From Brachionus plicatilis (Eukaryota; Rotifera; Eurotatoria; Ploima; Brachionidae), in NCBI GenBank assembly GCA_010279815.1, contig QEOQ01000242.1, positions 546,475 through 610,474 on the forward strand: a DNA stretch of 64,000 nt, written 5' to 3'. Each line of letters begins with the position of its first letter. Within the stretch, counting starts at the first letter, position 1. Positions 50,772 through 61,179 of the stretch are shown here, piece by piece. Below the pieces are notes generated by a model. It was given only the letters and a program-made list of their open reading frames with translations, did not search any database and had not been told where the DNA came from. A program made the translations under genes and the position numbers.

Positions 50772-51438
50772 AAATTGAATATATATGATTTTTTTTTGTT
50801 ATGTAAAAAATTCTAATTCGACTGCCCTAAAAAAATATTTTTTTGTGAATATTATTCCATTTTCATTTTTTTAAATAAATGAATTTTTGCTCTGAAAAAT
50901 TGACAGTTAATTTTTATATTAAATTTAGAATTTTTGATCAAATCTTAATTTTTTTTTCAAATTTCAACCGAAAATAATCTAAAAGCCAAAAAATTTATTT
51001 TAGCATATTTCAAAAATATTTTTCAATTAGTAAATGAAATGCTTTTTAAGCTAAAATTCTATTTTAGATCTTTTCAAAAATTTTAAATATTAATATTTAT
51101 AGAATTTGATTATTTATTTGTTTTTACAAGCGAGCATTGTTTCGCTTAATTTTTCTCTTAGTTTTGGTTTGATTTTTTTTAGAGCTACCGTGTTTTTGAA
51201 AAAAATTTTACCAAATATTTTATTATATTTTGAGTTATGAATCCATTTGGCGTCTGATTTCAAATTAATTTTTTTAAGTTCTCATTCTTTCTTAATATCA
51301 TTTAGATTATTATTGTCTAAATTGTCAAAATAAATTTTTTGATGTAAAATGTTGCAATCAGACAATTTATTTACACCCAAAGAACATTAATAAGAAAATT
51401 TTAATATTTAAACAAAATTAAAAAAACTTTATTTAAAC
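50772..51438. other. 3' flank, no gene seen
   Basis: A/T-rich sequence downstream of the orphan gene. Nothing recognisable. Confidence 0.4.
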
Positions 51439-51687
51439 TAGAGTTTTTTAAAAGTAGCAAGTCTCAATCCAAGTTGGGCCTTAAATTTCTTTATTTTTTA
51501 GGTCCAATTGGACTTAAGTTTTAGTGACTTTGGCTTTATGTGGGCCACACAATAACTGCATGGAACTGTAAAAATTCAAATATTAATTTTGACTTAAAAA
51601 TGACTTGATTTTTAAGTCAAAGTCCGAACTTGGACTAAAAAAAAACTTTGGACTTTGACTTTAATTTGGGATTTTTCAGCAACTCTG
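51439..51687. mobile_element. hAT-like MITE (249 bp) with 8-bp duplication
   Basis: Ends TAGAGTTTTTTAAAAGTAGC and (complement) CAGAGTTGCTGAAAAATCCC. The 8-bp flanks ATTTAAAC (51431-51438, 51688-51695) are identical. The interior has AAGTC motifs and a decayed form of the GGCCG-hairpin sequence seen at 42563 and 48786. No coding capacity. Confidence 0.75.
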
Positions 51688-51705
51688 ATTTAAACCATGT
51701 AAATT

Positions 51706-51905
51706 TTATTAATAATTTAAATTGAAAAATTTTATTTCAATTTCTTCATTATAATGATCATCATCGACCGGGGCACGGCTATTCTCTTGCATAGTTTGTA
51801 ATTTGAGCCTACTTTTATTTGTCCCCACAATCTTGAAGAATGTAATATTGAATTTGATCAATGTCGGATCTTTTTCCTTGTCTATTAAGTCTTTTAGAAA
51901 TTAAT
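51706..51905 (-). pseudogene. Open stretch of ~60 codons, possible orphan exon or remnant
   Basis: The minus strand from about 51905 to a TAA near 51706 is open, with coding-like composition (FLKDLIDKEKDPTLIKFNI, later ENSRAPVDDDHYNEE). It has no start codon. A CTAAAAG acceptor-like motif lies close to its 5' end. No family is recognised and no upstream exon was found. Confidence 0.25.
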
Positions 51906-52245
51906 TTTTTTTTTGAATTGTGCAGGCTCTTTTTCGAAGTTTTGTTAAGGCAAAGTTTAACAAAATTTATTTTTTCTTATTTCAAGATTATTATTAATTA
52001 TTGATTATGATTTTATAAATTATACAGCTATTTTTTTTTCAAATAAATTTCTGATAAAAAACGCCGAAACTCTTTTATGAATTATTTTTTTTTGTTTATC
52101 TGTGCCGTGCTAAAGCTCTCAGATTAAAAAACATAAAAGTCAAAAAATATAAAAATTAAAAAATATAAAAAATAAAATAGCATAAAAAAGTATTTAGAGT
52201 AAAATCAATTAAAATAAAATCATTTTATTTTATTGGAAAAAATTA

Positions 52246-52790
52246 TTAAATAAATAATTCAGGAAAGAAATAAAAAATGGTAGGGTAGCAATTGCAAAAT
52301 AGAGTCGGGTGTTCCAAATATCTTGAATCGAAACCTTCTTTGTTTTCCTCCACCAGTCTGACAATCAATTGAATAGAATGACTCAGCCCTTCCCTAACAT
52401 ATCTCTCAGTCAAAAAGTCAAACAGTGTAGGTGTTATCATATTTTAGTTTTAGAATAGATCGAACTTCTGAATTTTGTTAACTCTACTGCTTAGTTAAGA
52501 GATGGGAAAGAATAATCCAAAATAAATCCAACTAAAGATTTATACAGGTTTCCCTAAAATTAAAAAATTTAGATCCCATTTTTTGTTTGACAAAATTTTT
52601 ATTAATTTTAATTTGAATTGCAGCGTTCTGTTATTTCATCAATCATTGAATTAAAATTTAATTTAGGATCGAAATTTATACCAAGAAACATAGTTTCTTT
52701 TTGTCTAGTTATTTTATATCCATAAATTCGTAGGTTAAGATCTGCATTGTCCTCATTATATTTTAAAGGAGTTTTCATTATTTGTTTATT
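52246..52790 (-). pseudogene. Decayed LINE reverse-transcriptase C-terminal region
   Basis: Read from 52790 downward, one frame has RIYGYKITRQKETMFLGINF, the post-RT segment of invertebrate LINEs. Stops and frameshifts follow, then ILKLKYD and the 64-codon frame 52440-52246 (GLSHSIQLIVRLVEENKEGF). Order and wording fit one LINE C-terminus broken by several indels. Confidence 0.6.
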
Positions 52791-53189
52791 TTTTTAGGAA
52801 TATGGTTAATAAAATTTAAATTTTTTATTTTTTTTAATAATTAGCTTAATTGATTAATTAATTAATTAAGTGAAATTAAACAGCAACACTTAAAATTACA
52901 CGTTTAAAAAAAAATTAATTAGTAGAACACTTGATACACTTAAGAATAAAAATAAACTTATTTGCTAGAGCTATTTGAATGTTTATTTTTTTAATCTAAA
53001 ATTTATTCGAATATTTTTCTATAATATCATTAACTAAAGACTGTAAATAACAGAAAGTTAATTACCAAAAATAAATGCCAACTCGGATATTTACGGATAT
53101 TAGTTGAATAATGATCATTTATAATTTAAGAATAAAAATTGAAGCTAATAAATAATAAATAAATAATTAAATTTATTAATTTTATTTTA

Positions 53190-53238
53190 CATCGCCTACA
53201 AGGCGTTCATTGAATAAATAAATAAATAAAATAAATAA
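53190..53238 (+). repeat. LINE 3' tail remnant
   Basis: ATCGCCTACAAGGCGTTCAT followed by (AATA)n. The GCCTAC-AAGGC part can form a small hairpin. It is a typical end of a truncated LINE; no coding part is adjacent. Confidence 0.4.
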
Positions 53239-54059
53239 TCAACAAAATTAAAAATCATTTTTTATTAAATTAAAGCAGAGTTTGTCAAACGGCAAAGTTT
53301 ACTCAAAAAATGGCTATAAATATTTTTTGTTTGGTTTCTCTTTGTAAAAGAAAGTGACTAATTTATATTAAAATCATATACGATTACGTTAAAAAAATTT
53401 TCTGGTTCTTTTATTTAATGGTACCTAGCTCTCAAATTTTATAAATTTAAATAAACCCTTTAATTAAATAAAATAAAGTAGACTGCAATTTTTATTTAAT
53501 GTGTTTTCTAAAAAATTCTAAAAACAAAGTGAAAAAATTTAAAATTAAATTTCTTTAATGGTTTTTTTAATTAAAAATATTTGTCTTTTAATTAATGTTA
53601 TTTTCCGGATCTGTTAGGATCTGATGATACTTTTTTTTACAATGGTTTTACTGTAGAAAAAATCTCCGCCATGTTAAAAAATTTGTTTATAAGTTGGAAG
53701 GAGTTAAAGTTTTGCCTCTCAAATAAATTAAAAAGACGTAGTAACTATGTTTTTTAGTCGAATTATTTTAAATTAATATATTGAATAGTAGTTAATTAAT
53801 TTAAAATAGTGCAAATTTAATTTGATTAATTTTTGAAAAAAAAAATGAAATAATCAAGGGTCTTGCTTCGGAATAATCTTGGAAGCACAACTCTTAAAAA
53901 AGTCATTAGAGTGACTCGACGCAGCCCCTCCGTGGGTTGTTTATAACATAAAATAATAATTGATAATTAATACTAAATTATATAATATAAGACCACTACT
54001 AGCCGAATCACATAATAAAGAAAAAAAACAAAATATAGTAAAAGATATAAAAGATATAA
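53239..54059. other. Intergenic, repeat fragments only
   Basis: Contains a GC-richer patch at 53897-53945 with GCAGCCCCTCCGTG, the complement of wording at 32252-32285. No gene. Confidence 0.35.
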
Positions 54060-54230
54060 TGCACTACAATTTAAAACTAACTTGTACATTTCTTTTCCTC
54101 AACTCTTCCTCGACACCTAAGATTTGAAAAAAGGAATAGTCGAGGAAAAGAAGAGTTAAGGAAAGGAAGAGTTGAGGAAGAGTCGAAGAACAAAATGCAT
54201 ACAAGTTAATTTTAATTTGTACTGTAACAA
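54060..54230. repeat. Inverted repeat directly before the assembly gap
   Basis: The left arm (CTAACTTGTACA..., TTCCTCAACTCTTCCTCGAC) is complementary to the right arm (...GAAGAGTTGAGGAAGAGTCG, ...TACAAGTTAATT). The centre has repeated GAGGAAAGGAAGAG wording. Such hairpins often break assemblies. Confidence 0.6.
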
Positions 54231-54249
54231 AAATTTATAACTAATATGA

Positions 54250-54667
54250 NNNNNNNNNNNNNNNNNNNNNNNNNNNNNNNNNNNNNNNNNNNNNNNNNNN
54301 NNNNNNNNNNNNNNNNNNNNNNNNNNNNNNNNNNNNNNNNNNNNNNNNNNNNNNNNNNNNNNNNNNNNNNNNNNNNNNNNNNNNNNNNNNNNNNNNNNNN
54401 NNNNNNNNNNNNNNNNNNNNNNNNNNNNNNNNNNNNNNNNNNNNNNNNNNNNNNNNNNNNNNNNNNNNNNNNNNNNNNNNNNNNNNNNNNNNNNNNNNNN
54501 NNNNNNNNNNNNNNNNNNNNNNNNNNNNNNNNNNNNNNNNNNNNNNNNNNNNNNNNNNNNNNNNNNNNNNNNNNNNNNNNNNNNNNNNNNNNNNNNNNNN
54601 NNNNNNNNNNNNNNNNNNNNNNNNNNNNNNNNNNNNNNNNNNNNNNNNNNNNNNNNNNNNNNNNNNN
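54250..54667. other. Assembly gap (418 N)
   Basis: Run of undetermined bases. The LINE frame on the right side continues into it. Confidence 0.99.
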
Positions 54668-55215
54668 ACTAGCTAGTGTATTGTGGTTGAGCTTCCAATT
54701 TTTTGAAGACAAAATTTTTATTATATTGAGTCTATTCATGCATTTAGTCTTTACTTCTTTAATTTGTTTATCAAAGCAAAGACTTTCATCAAAGTACAGA
54801 CCAAGAAATTTATCGTTTTAGAATAGGGAATTGTTTTTTTGAATAACTGAAGTCTAAAGGTATTATTAAATTTCTTATTTTTTGTGTAAATTATTTAGCT
54901 ACATTTATTTGGGCACATTTTCATCTTCCATTTGCATAACCATGGCTCTATTTCTTTTAAATAGTTATTTATTTCTCTTTCAATTCTTCCTGTCTTTTTA
55001 AATACGAAGAAAGTAATCAGATCATCAGCAAACAGGAGTGAGTATTTTTGTTCGAAATATCAGCTTTGGGAACATCATTAATAAATATGCTAAAGAGTAA
55101 GGGGCTTATTACTGAGCCTTGTGGAACACCTGCCCTAATTGGAAATGAATTTGATGTAAAGTCATAAACTTTTACCTTCAAAGATCTGTGATACCTGATT
55201 ATTTCTTCTCACAGT
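54668..55215 (-). pseudogene. LINE reverse-transcriptase fragment, interrupted by the gap
   Basis: The minus strand has the RT motif PQGSVISPLLFSIFIND near 55090-55140. A FADD-type active-site block follows after a frameshift. Further on are LCKWKMK and KFLGLYFDESLCFDKQIKEV, then KCMNRLNIIKIL up to the gap. Stops and frameshifts show it is not functional. The C-terminal part lies in the N run. Confidence 0.72.
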
Positions 55216-56201
55216 GTTAAATACTAACTGCTTTGCATACGAGATCAGAGTATTGCACCATGAAACTTAAAAAATTTAGAAATCATTATCGATTCAGCTG
55301 GTTATTTTGACGAATAAAGTTTTGATTGAACAAAAATAAAGAGAAAAATTAAAAAGTTCATAAAAAAATCTTAATTAAATTTAAAAAAAAATGTGTGTCT
55401 AAAATTAAAAAATAAAATTGAAAAATTAACTGCATATGGGCCCTTTTTTTTTTAAATTTCTATTTTAACTTTAAGTTGGCTTACAATTATTATCATTATT
55501 GTTAGAAAAAAATAATTAAATTACTAATAAAAAAAATATTTGAAAGCAAAACAAGAAAATGACATCGTGAAAATTTTAAAATCTACCACATAAATTAAAC
55601 TGTTAGAAAAGTAACAAATTCAATGTAAAATTATTAATCAAAAATCAAATATAAAAAAATGCTGAAAGTCTGAAGTAATAAAATATAAATAAATCATTAG
55701 TAATTTATTCCTGCAATTGGGCCAAGAATCAAAGATGCTCAAAGATGATCAAAGGATTCAATAACCCCCAAACTCTTTTCAAAAAATATAAAAACAAAAT
55801 TGTGAAAACTTTTTCTAAGAATTTAATTTGTTCAAAATTCTACTACAAATTGAAAAATTTTTTTCTATAAATAAAATTTTTCTAAAAAATATATAAATTT
55901 TTTACCTGCAGAAATATAGGCCTTTTAATGATCTGTTTTTATAAGAGACACTCGTAGATTTTTTGAATATGTTTAAGATAATATTTCTATTAAGATTTAA
56001 TTGAACGCAATTTTTTTAAACTAAAATACATATTCAACCAAATCTAGGAGATTATTTTTGATTTAAATTCTTCTAAAAATAGTCTGTAGTAATAAATAAT
56101 TTTTGGTCAGCACTGAGCAATTTTTTTGCTTTAAAATAGAACTTGAAGAAAGCTCAGCGAGTATTTTAAAAAAAGATATTTGTTTTTTAATAAAGAAAAA
56201 A
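55216..56201. other. Intergenic, no gene seen
   Basis: A/T-rich. An AG after TTTGCTTTAAAATAG (about 56139) may be a 5' acceptor for the next gene. Confidence 0.35.
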
Positions 56202-56893
56202 ATGAGCCTCAAAGATTTAATTTTTGGAATTTTAGTAATCTTTCTGCTAATAGAACATTTATTATCGCAGATACCAACTTTAAGAAATGTGACAGTGGCC
56301 GAGTTTGACCAAGATGAACTGTTTAGTTTGGAGAGCTTCAACGATCAAAGAGAAAAAAACTCTTTAGAGCCAATAACTTTAGACCAAGAGCTAATGCTAC
56401 TTGCTCAAAGGGAATCAGAACGGTTGGCCATGATTAATAGACTGGAAACTTTATCAGCCAGAATCGAAAGAAAATATCATGGATTTACTAGACAGATATT
56501 TGGCAAAATAGGAACCAGCTACAGTAAGATAAAATTAACAAAAAAGAGATATTCTTGTTTAAATTTTAATTTTTAGTTGGATCAAAAATTTGTCATGATA
56601 ATTTTTTGAAAGAAAATGATAGAAAAATAATAGATATTAACAATTTTTGTGGTAATTTTGCGGATGATTTTCGCATCGGAATGGGTCGGGCGATTACTTC
56701 AGATCAGCGAACACTTTACGCTGTCACATTATTTTTAGTAAGATCTGAAATCAAAAATACAGAGGAAAATGTAAAAAATGAAACCTCGGAAAAAAAGACC
56801 ATTTCGGATTCAAATTCCAATTCGCCAGGAGTTGTCTCCAAAATATGGACATTTTTTAAGGGAGCAGTAGCTAAATTTTTCTCTTCAATCTAA
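56202..56893 (+). CDS. CAP/SCP-like protein with N-terminal signal or anchor
   Basis: Two exons (56202-56523, 56577-56893) give 212 residues. Residues about 5-23 are hydrophobic (LIFGILVIFLLIEHLL), a signal peptide or membrane anchor. Residues about 37-160 resemble a divergent CAP (SCP/GAPR-1) fold: SLESFNDQREKNSLEPITLD, then ELMLLAQRESERLA as the first helices, and FRIGMGRAITSDQRTLYAVT as the terminal strands with the G-G-A---D-R-Y-V pattern. The canonical central HNE motif is not evident, so any activity is doubtful. The C-terminus has a Ser/Asn linker and an amphipathic hydrophobic tail (VVSKIWTFFKGAVAKFF). It is probably secreted or membrane-bound. The family call is by pattern only; alternative: an unrelated orphan secreted protein. 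Confidence 0.6.
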
Positions 56894-57219
56894 ATGATTT
56901 TTTCTATAAATTTTTTATCGAGATTTTTAATAAAGATGAAAGTTAAACCTCTTTCGTTAATTTTTTTTTACTTTTTAACTTAAATTAAAGTAGAATTTAG
57001 TAAATCCTATTTTGATGAATAAGAAGATAAAAAATTGACTAAAAATTTTAACTCAGGAGTCATATAGACCGACAGAATTCGGATTCAATCTATCAACTCT
57101 TTCTTTTTTTAGCAATTATTTTCAGAATTGTTTTTAAGATAGTTTGAAAGTTCAATTATTTACTATTTTATTTTATTTAATTATTATTACACCAGCCTAT
57201 TTTCTATGGCCACTGTAAC
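56894..57219. other. Intergenic, no gene seen
   Basis: 3' flank of the CAP-like gene; A/T-rich, nothing recognised. Confidence 0.35.
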
Positions 57220-57325
57220 GCAGCTATCATAGACGCATACCTTATTAAGTCGTATCCGCAAGCCCGCTTGCTGTAGCTTATTATTATTATTATTAATATT
57301 ATTATTATTATTATTATTATTATTG
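57220..57325 (+). repeat. LINE 3' tail remnant ending in (ATT)n
   Basis: AGCTATCATAGACGCATACC, a GC-richer segment, then GCTGTAGCTTATTATT and (ATT)n to 57325. It matches the minus-strand sequence at 18376-18472. Confidence 0.5.
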
Positions 57326-58046
57326 GTTTATTCATTAAATACAAAATTTCAAAAAATTTAATTCCTGTGAAAATTTAAATCGATGCTTTTTTTGTCAAAG
57401 TCAATTCTCAAGTTCTCAAGTTAGCAAAACCAAAATTTTTATAAAATTCATATTTAAAAATTACGTCGCAATTTTAAGGATGCAGGTTTCAAATTGAAAT
57501 TGATCAAATTTTTTCTTATTGTTGTTAAAAAAAATATAACTTTTTTTGTTTTTATTTCAAAAAGTGAAAAATTTGTTATTTTTTTTTCAAAAATTAAGTT
57601 TTTTTAAGTTTCAAGGTTAATCGCTAGTACCCTTATATATTTAATAGACTAATAAACTCTTCATTTATTTTATTTAAAATAAACAATTCATTAAAATATA
57701 TCAATATGTTTTATAATTAATTGATTTGTAAAAGTTTTTGTAAACCAATTTAAATCTATCAGAAATTTTAATTGACTTCAGAAAATTAAATTTATATAAT
57801 TGTAAAAACTAGGAATTTATAATTAAAGATTAACTTTAGTAAACCAATTTTTATTCTGTCCAAATTATTATAATGTAAAAGCTTAAATAGTGAAAAGAGA
57901 TAAGCGTCATACTAACTAAAAGGAAAGTAGGATTTGCTAGGCATAACATATGCCCCCATCCCGGAAAAGAATGACCCCACATTCTTGTAAAATTTTTTAA
58001 ACATTATTTAACCAAAAGCGAAAAAAAAATACAACAAAACCAAAAT
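57326..58046. other. 3' flank of Ty3/gypsy copy, no gene seen
   Basis: A/T-rich. A right-hand LTR could lie here, but with only one end preserved it cannot be delimited. Confidence 0.3.
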
Positions 58047-59392
58047 TTATTCTGTTTCGGCTGAGTAGAATATTTGGTCGATTTCCTCATACTCGATCGG
58101 CGCTTCGCAAGTTGGGCACTCTAGAATTTCCACGGTCGACCTGAATATGCAGTCCGCGCAAAATAAGTGGCCAGAGGCGGTCCGCATTAGCTCCTTTTTG
58201 CTTAAATAAACTAGAGGTCTAGCGCACAGACCACATTCCATAGCCATCAGCTCTAACACTGCCGAATCTTTTGGGCGGAATCTGGACTTGCGGATAGCTG
58301 CAGCAAGGGCTAAAATCTCAAATTTTGTTTTGATTTTTTCATCCAGATACCTGTCCCAGCTTGGTTGTGACGAAGGTTCCCATATCTCCCGTTCCTTTTT
58401 TCCACAACCTACCAGTGGCTCTGGCGAAGTGATACAAATACGGGGCCCACCGTTGGCGGTTCAGGACGGTTGGACAGTCTGGCTTTAACGCGTGTATTAA
58501 CACTATCGGCCAAACGCTCTGAAAATCTCTTTTCGTTGTACTCGAGTTGTGCTTCGCGTATTCTCACTGCCCTTTTTCTCATGTTAAGGTCTTTTTCTCT
58601 CACCAATTGACTAGTGAGTTTAACCTGGAATTGTGTACGCACACACTTGAGATAGTCCCATTCACCCTCAGCCTCAATCTTCATATTGTACAGGCTTTCG
58701 TTCATTAACTTGAGCGTCCTATTTTCGCTTTCTAACGCACGTAAGTACTCTTGTTGTTCCAGAGATGGTAGCTTACGCAGCGCGGCCTCTCGTTTCTCCA
58801 GGCCAGCTTCGATTTTGTTCAGCTCTTCCTTGTGATGTTGAAGTTTGATTTGTCGCACTTCTGATTAACTCTCTTGGTTTCCCGGGTTTTTTGGAAAGTG
58901 TGAGAGTTTGGTGCGTCTCGGATTAATTCGGGCGATAATTTCCTTCCCATGCCATGAGGCTCCATCCAAAGATTGGACGATCTGAGGGTGCAAGGCCACT
59001 TACGCAAATCGCACGAAGGCGATGGTGGTGCTTTTAGACCTTGGCTGCGACGTAATCTTCGCCCATGTAATGTCACCGAGGCCAAATTTGAAGGCGTGGT
59101 GGCAAAGGGCCCGACGGATGCGTAGCTGGCAGTCGTACACCGTGGGAATCGATTTGATGAAGATGTCGTGAACGTTGCTGTTGGTGACCGATATATTAAA
59201 TCGGAGTTCATTCGGATCGAGGGCTGAAAGATCTAAAATGTTTGACTCATGCTCTTCTGCAAGCGGACAAAAATTTTGCACCTCCATCTCCCAATCAATT
59301 CTATCCGCCAACTGATCCAAGCCTTGAGCAACGGTACTAATACGGGGCACTGACTCTTTTGGCTGATCTTCTTTTGCTGGTTGTTTTTGCAT
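58047..59392 (-). pseudogene. Third ORF of the Ty3/gypsy element: RRM-like domain, coiled coil, RING-like finger
   Basis: It follows pol directly; the pol frame's TAA overlaps this ORF's ATG in TAATG at about 59394-59390. Residues about 55-150 have an RRM layout: first strand HDIFIKSIP, an Arg-rich helix, a second strand ITWAKITS, an RNP1-like STTIAFVRFA, a helix with IVQSLDGAS and a last strand GKEIIARI. A coiled coil follows (58858-58480, rich in Leu/Glu/Lys). The end (58259-58047) has a RING-like finger: CGLC, GHLFCADC, CPTC, with Ser where the third metal Cys is usual. The copy is broken: two in-frame TAA stops (near 59003 and 58864) and one frameshift near 58440. I do not know a described element with this combination. 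Confidence 0.65.
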
Positions 59393-61179
59393 TAGGACTG
59401 CGCTGCCTCCAGGGTTTTTCTTCGGTGGTACTGCTGTTCTTCCTCGGCCACGACTAATCCCGTTTCAGGGGTTTTGACGACGATGTCGTTTAACCGGTCG
59501 ACAGGTTTACGCACTCTAGCGCCTAAATCTGTAATATTTTTTGTCGGCGGCAGAGTTGGGCTGGACGGATTCGGTACATATACTTTTGGTGGATAATGTG
59601 CCTTCGGTTTTCTTCCCCTTTTTCGTGGTTGTGCTCGAACCACTTGGTTTTGTTCAGGCTTATTAGGCTGGTTAGTCATGGTTAGTTCTATCTCTTGACC
59701 TACTAGGTAGTGTTCTAAATCTCCAAAGAACATCTTGAGCCTATTATGATGTACCACTCGGGTTCTAGCCTTTGGATTTTTGCCGAGTCTTACATTGTTG
59801 TTTTGCTCATTAATTTTTTTTATGATCAAAAAAAGTTCCCTCCCACTTAAGGTCCAATTTTTTGGATAATCCAGGCTTAATTGTTACCACATTTTTTAAA
59901 ACAAGGTCACCCTCTTCGTACGAGCTGGGCTTTATATTCCTATCATACAATCATTTAGTTTTTTCGAGTTTAATTTCTTGGTTCTTCTCGACTCGATTCG
60001 TAAAGCTTTTTCATCAACTCAGACTGGAAATTGGTTCCCTGATCTGTCAGGATGTTGGTGAAAAGGATTTAACTAACTGTTCAATTGCTTTTCCAAGTTT
60101 GGGTCTAAAAAATCTTTTAAAAATTTTTCTTTTGTTCTTTTTACTCCCAGATGTCCACTTGACATATTTGAATGAGCTAAATCAATTATTTCACTCACCT
60201 TATTAGTGGGTAAGACAAGTTTAATGGTCACTGGCTCTTCCACCTCTTTGAGAAAATACAATTTGTTATCCAAGACCACAAATTGATTATAAAATATGAT
60301 AAACCGCTTTTGGCCTGCTGTTAACTCTTTCTGATCAATAGCGCTCAGCTGAATTTTGGCGTTTTTTTTTCTATTAGCCATTAGAGATCCTGTTCATCTT
60401 GTTGAGCTATTTGTTGAAAATTTGGTATTTCGTAAGCGTCTTGTTGGTTACGGATTATGTGTAGATGGAGCTGATTTATCACGAGCGTTTCGCCATCATT
60501 TTCATCGTCTGTATTTGATGTTTCTTCCAGCGACCAACGAGACAGTGCATCGGCGTTGGAATGTTTTTTTCCACACCGATACACAATTTTGAAGTCGTAG
60601 TTACTCAAACGGATCAACCAACGCGCAAGTCTGGCATTAGGTTTTTTGCTCTGCAATAACCACGAAAGTGGTTGGTGGTCTGCATACACTTCAACTCGAC
60701 GGCCATACAAATACTGATGAAAGTGTTCTGTAGCCAGCACTTTTGTCTACAGTTCTTTTTCAGTCGTGCTGTAATTTTTTTGCGCTTTATTCAAACCCTT
60801 ACTGAAGTAAGCTACGGGTTTAAATTCTCCATTTTGATATTGAGACAGAACTGCACCTACTCCTGAATTACACGCGTCTGTGTCCAGCCGGAATGGTTTA
60901 TTAAGATCTGGTAGAATTAGGAAAGAGTCGGATGTAAGAATTGAACGAAGGCTCTTAAATGCTTGTTCGCAATTTTCATTCCACTTTACCTTTCCATCCC
61001 TCTCACAGCCGTCTTTGCTGGTCAGAAAAATAAAGCGGATCCGCGATTTTCGCGAAGTTTTTTATAAATTTGCGATAATAATGAGAAAATCCCAGGAATT
61101 TTTGAACTTGAGTTAAGTTTTGAGGCCGTTCGTATTTCATCAAAGCTTCAATTTTCTCTGGATCGGGCTAACATTATTA
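59393..61179 (-). pseudogene. Ty3/gypsy pol remnant: RT end, RNase H, integrase zinc finger and C-terminus
   Basis: From 61175 downward: the end of the reverse transcriptase (QNLTQVQKFLGFSHYYRKFI), then after a frameshift the tether and RNase H (RLDTDACNSGVGAVLSQY; FHQYLYGRRVEVYADHQPL; NADALSRW). Another frame shift leads into the integrase HHCC region (SSGHLGVKRTKEKFL). The DDE catalytic core is almost completely deleted. The integrase C-terminus (GPY/F-type, KPGLSKKLDLKWEG) and RVVHHNRLKMFF follow, then a basic/Pro-rich extension up to the stop at about 59392. The 5' part (gag, protease, RT start) is missing; the sequence ends at the insertion boundary at 61180. Not functional. Confidence 0.85.

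Noticed and set aside
54212..54821. Long frames spanning the N run
   Set aside because: Artefact of undetermined bases; only the LINE segment right of the gap is meaningful.
58819..59211. 130-codon overlapping frame in the Ty3 ORF3 region
   Set aside because: Ser/Thr/Arg-rich shadow of the RRM/coiled-coil frame.
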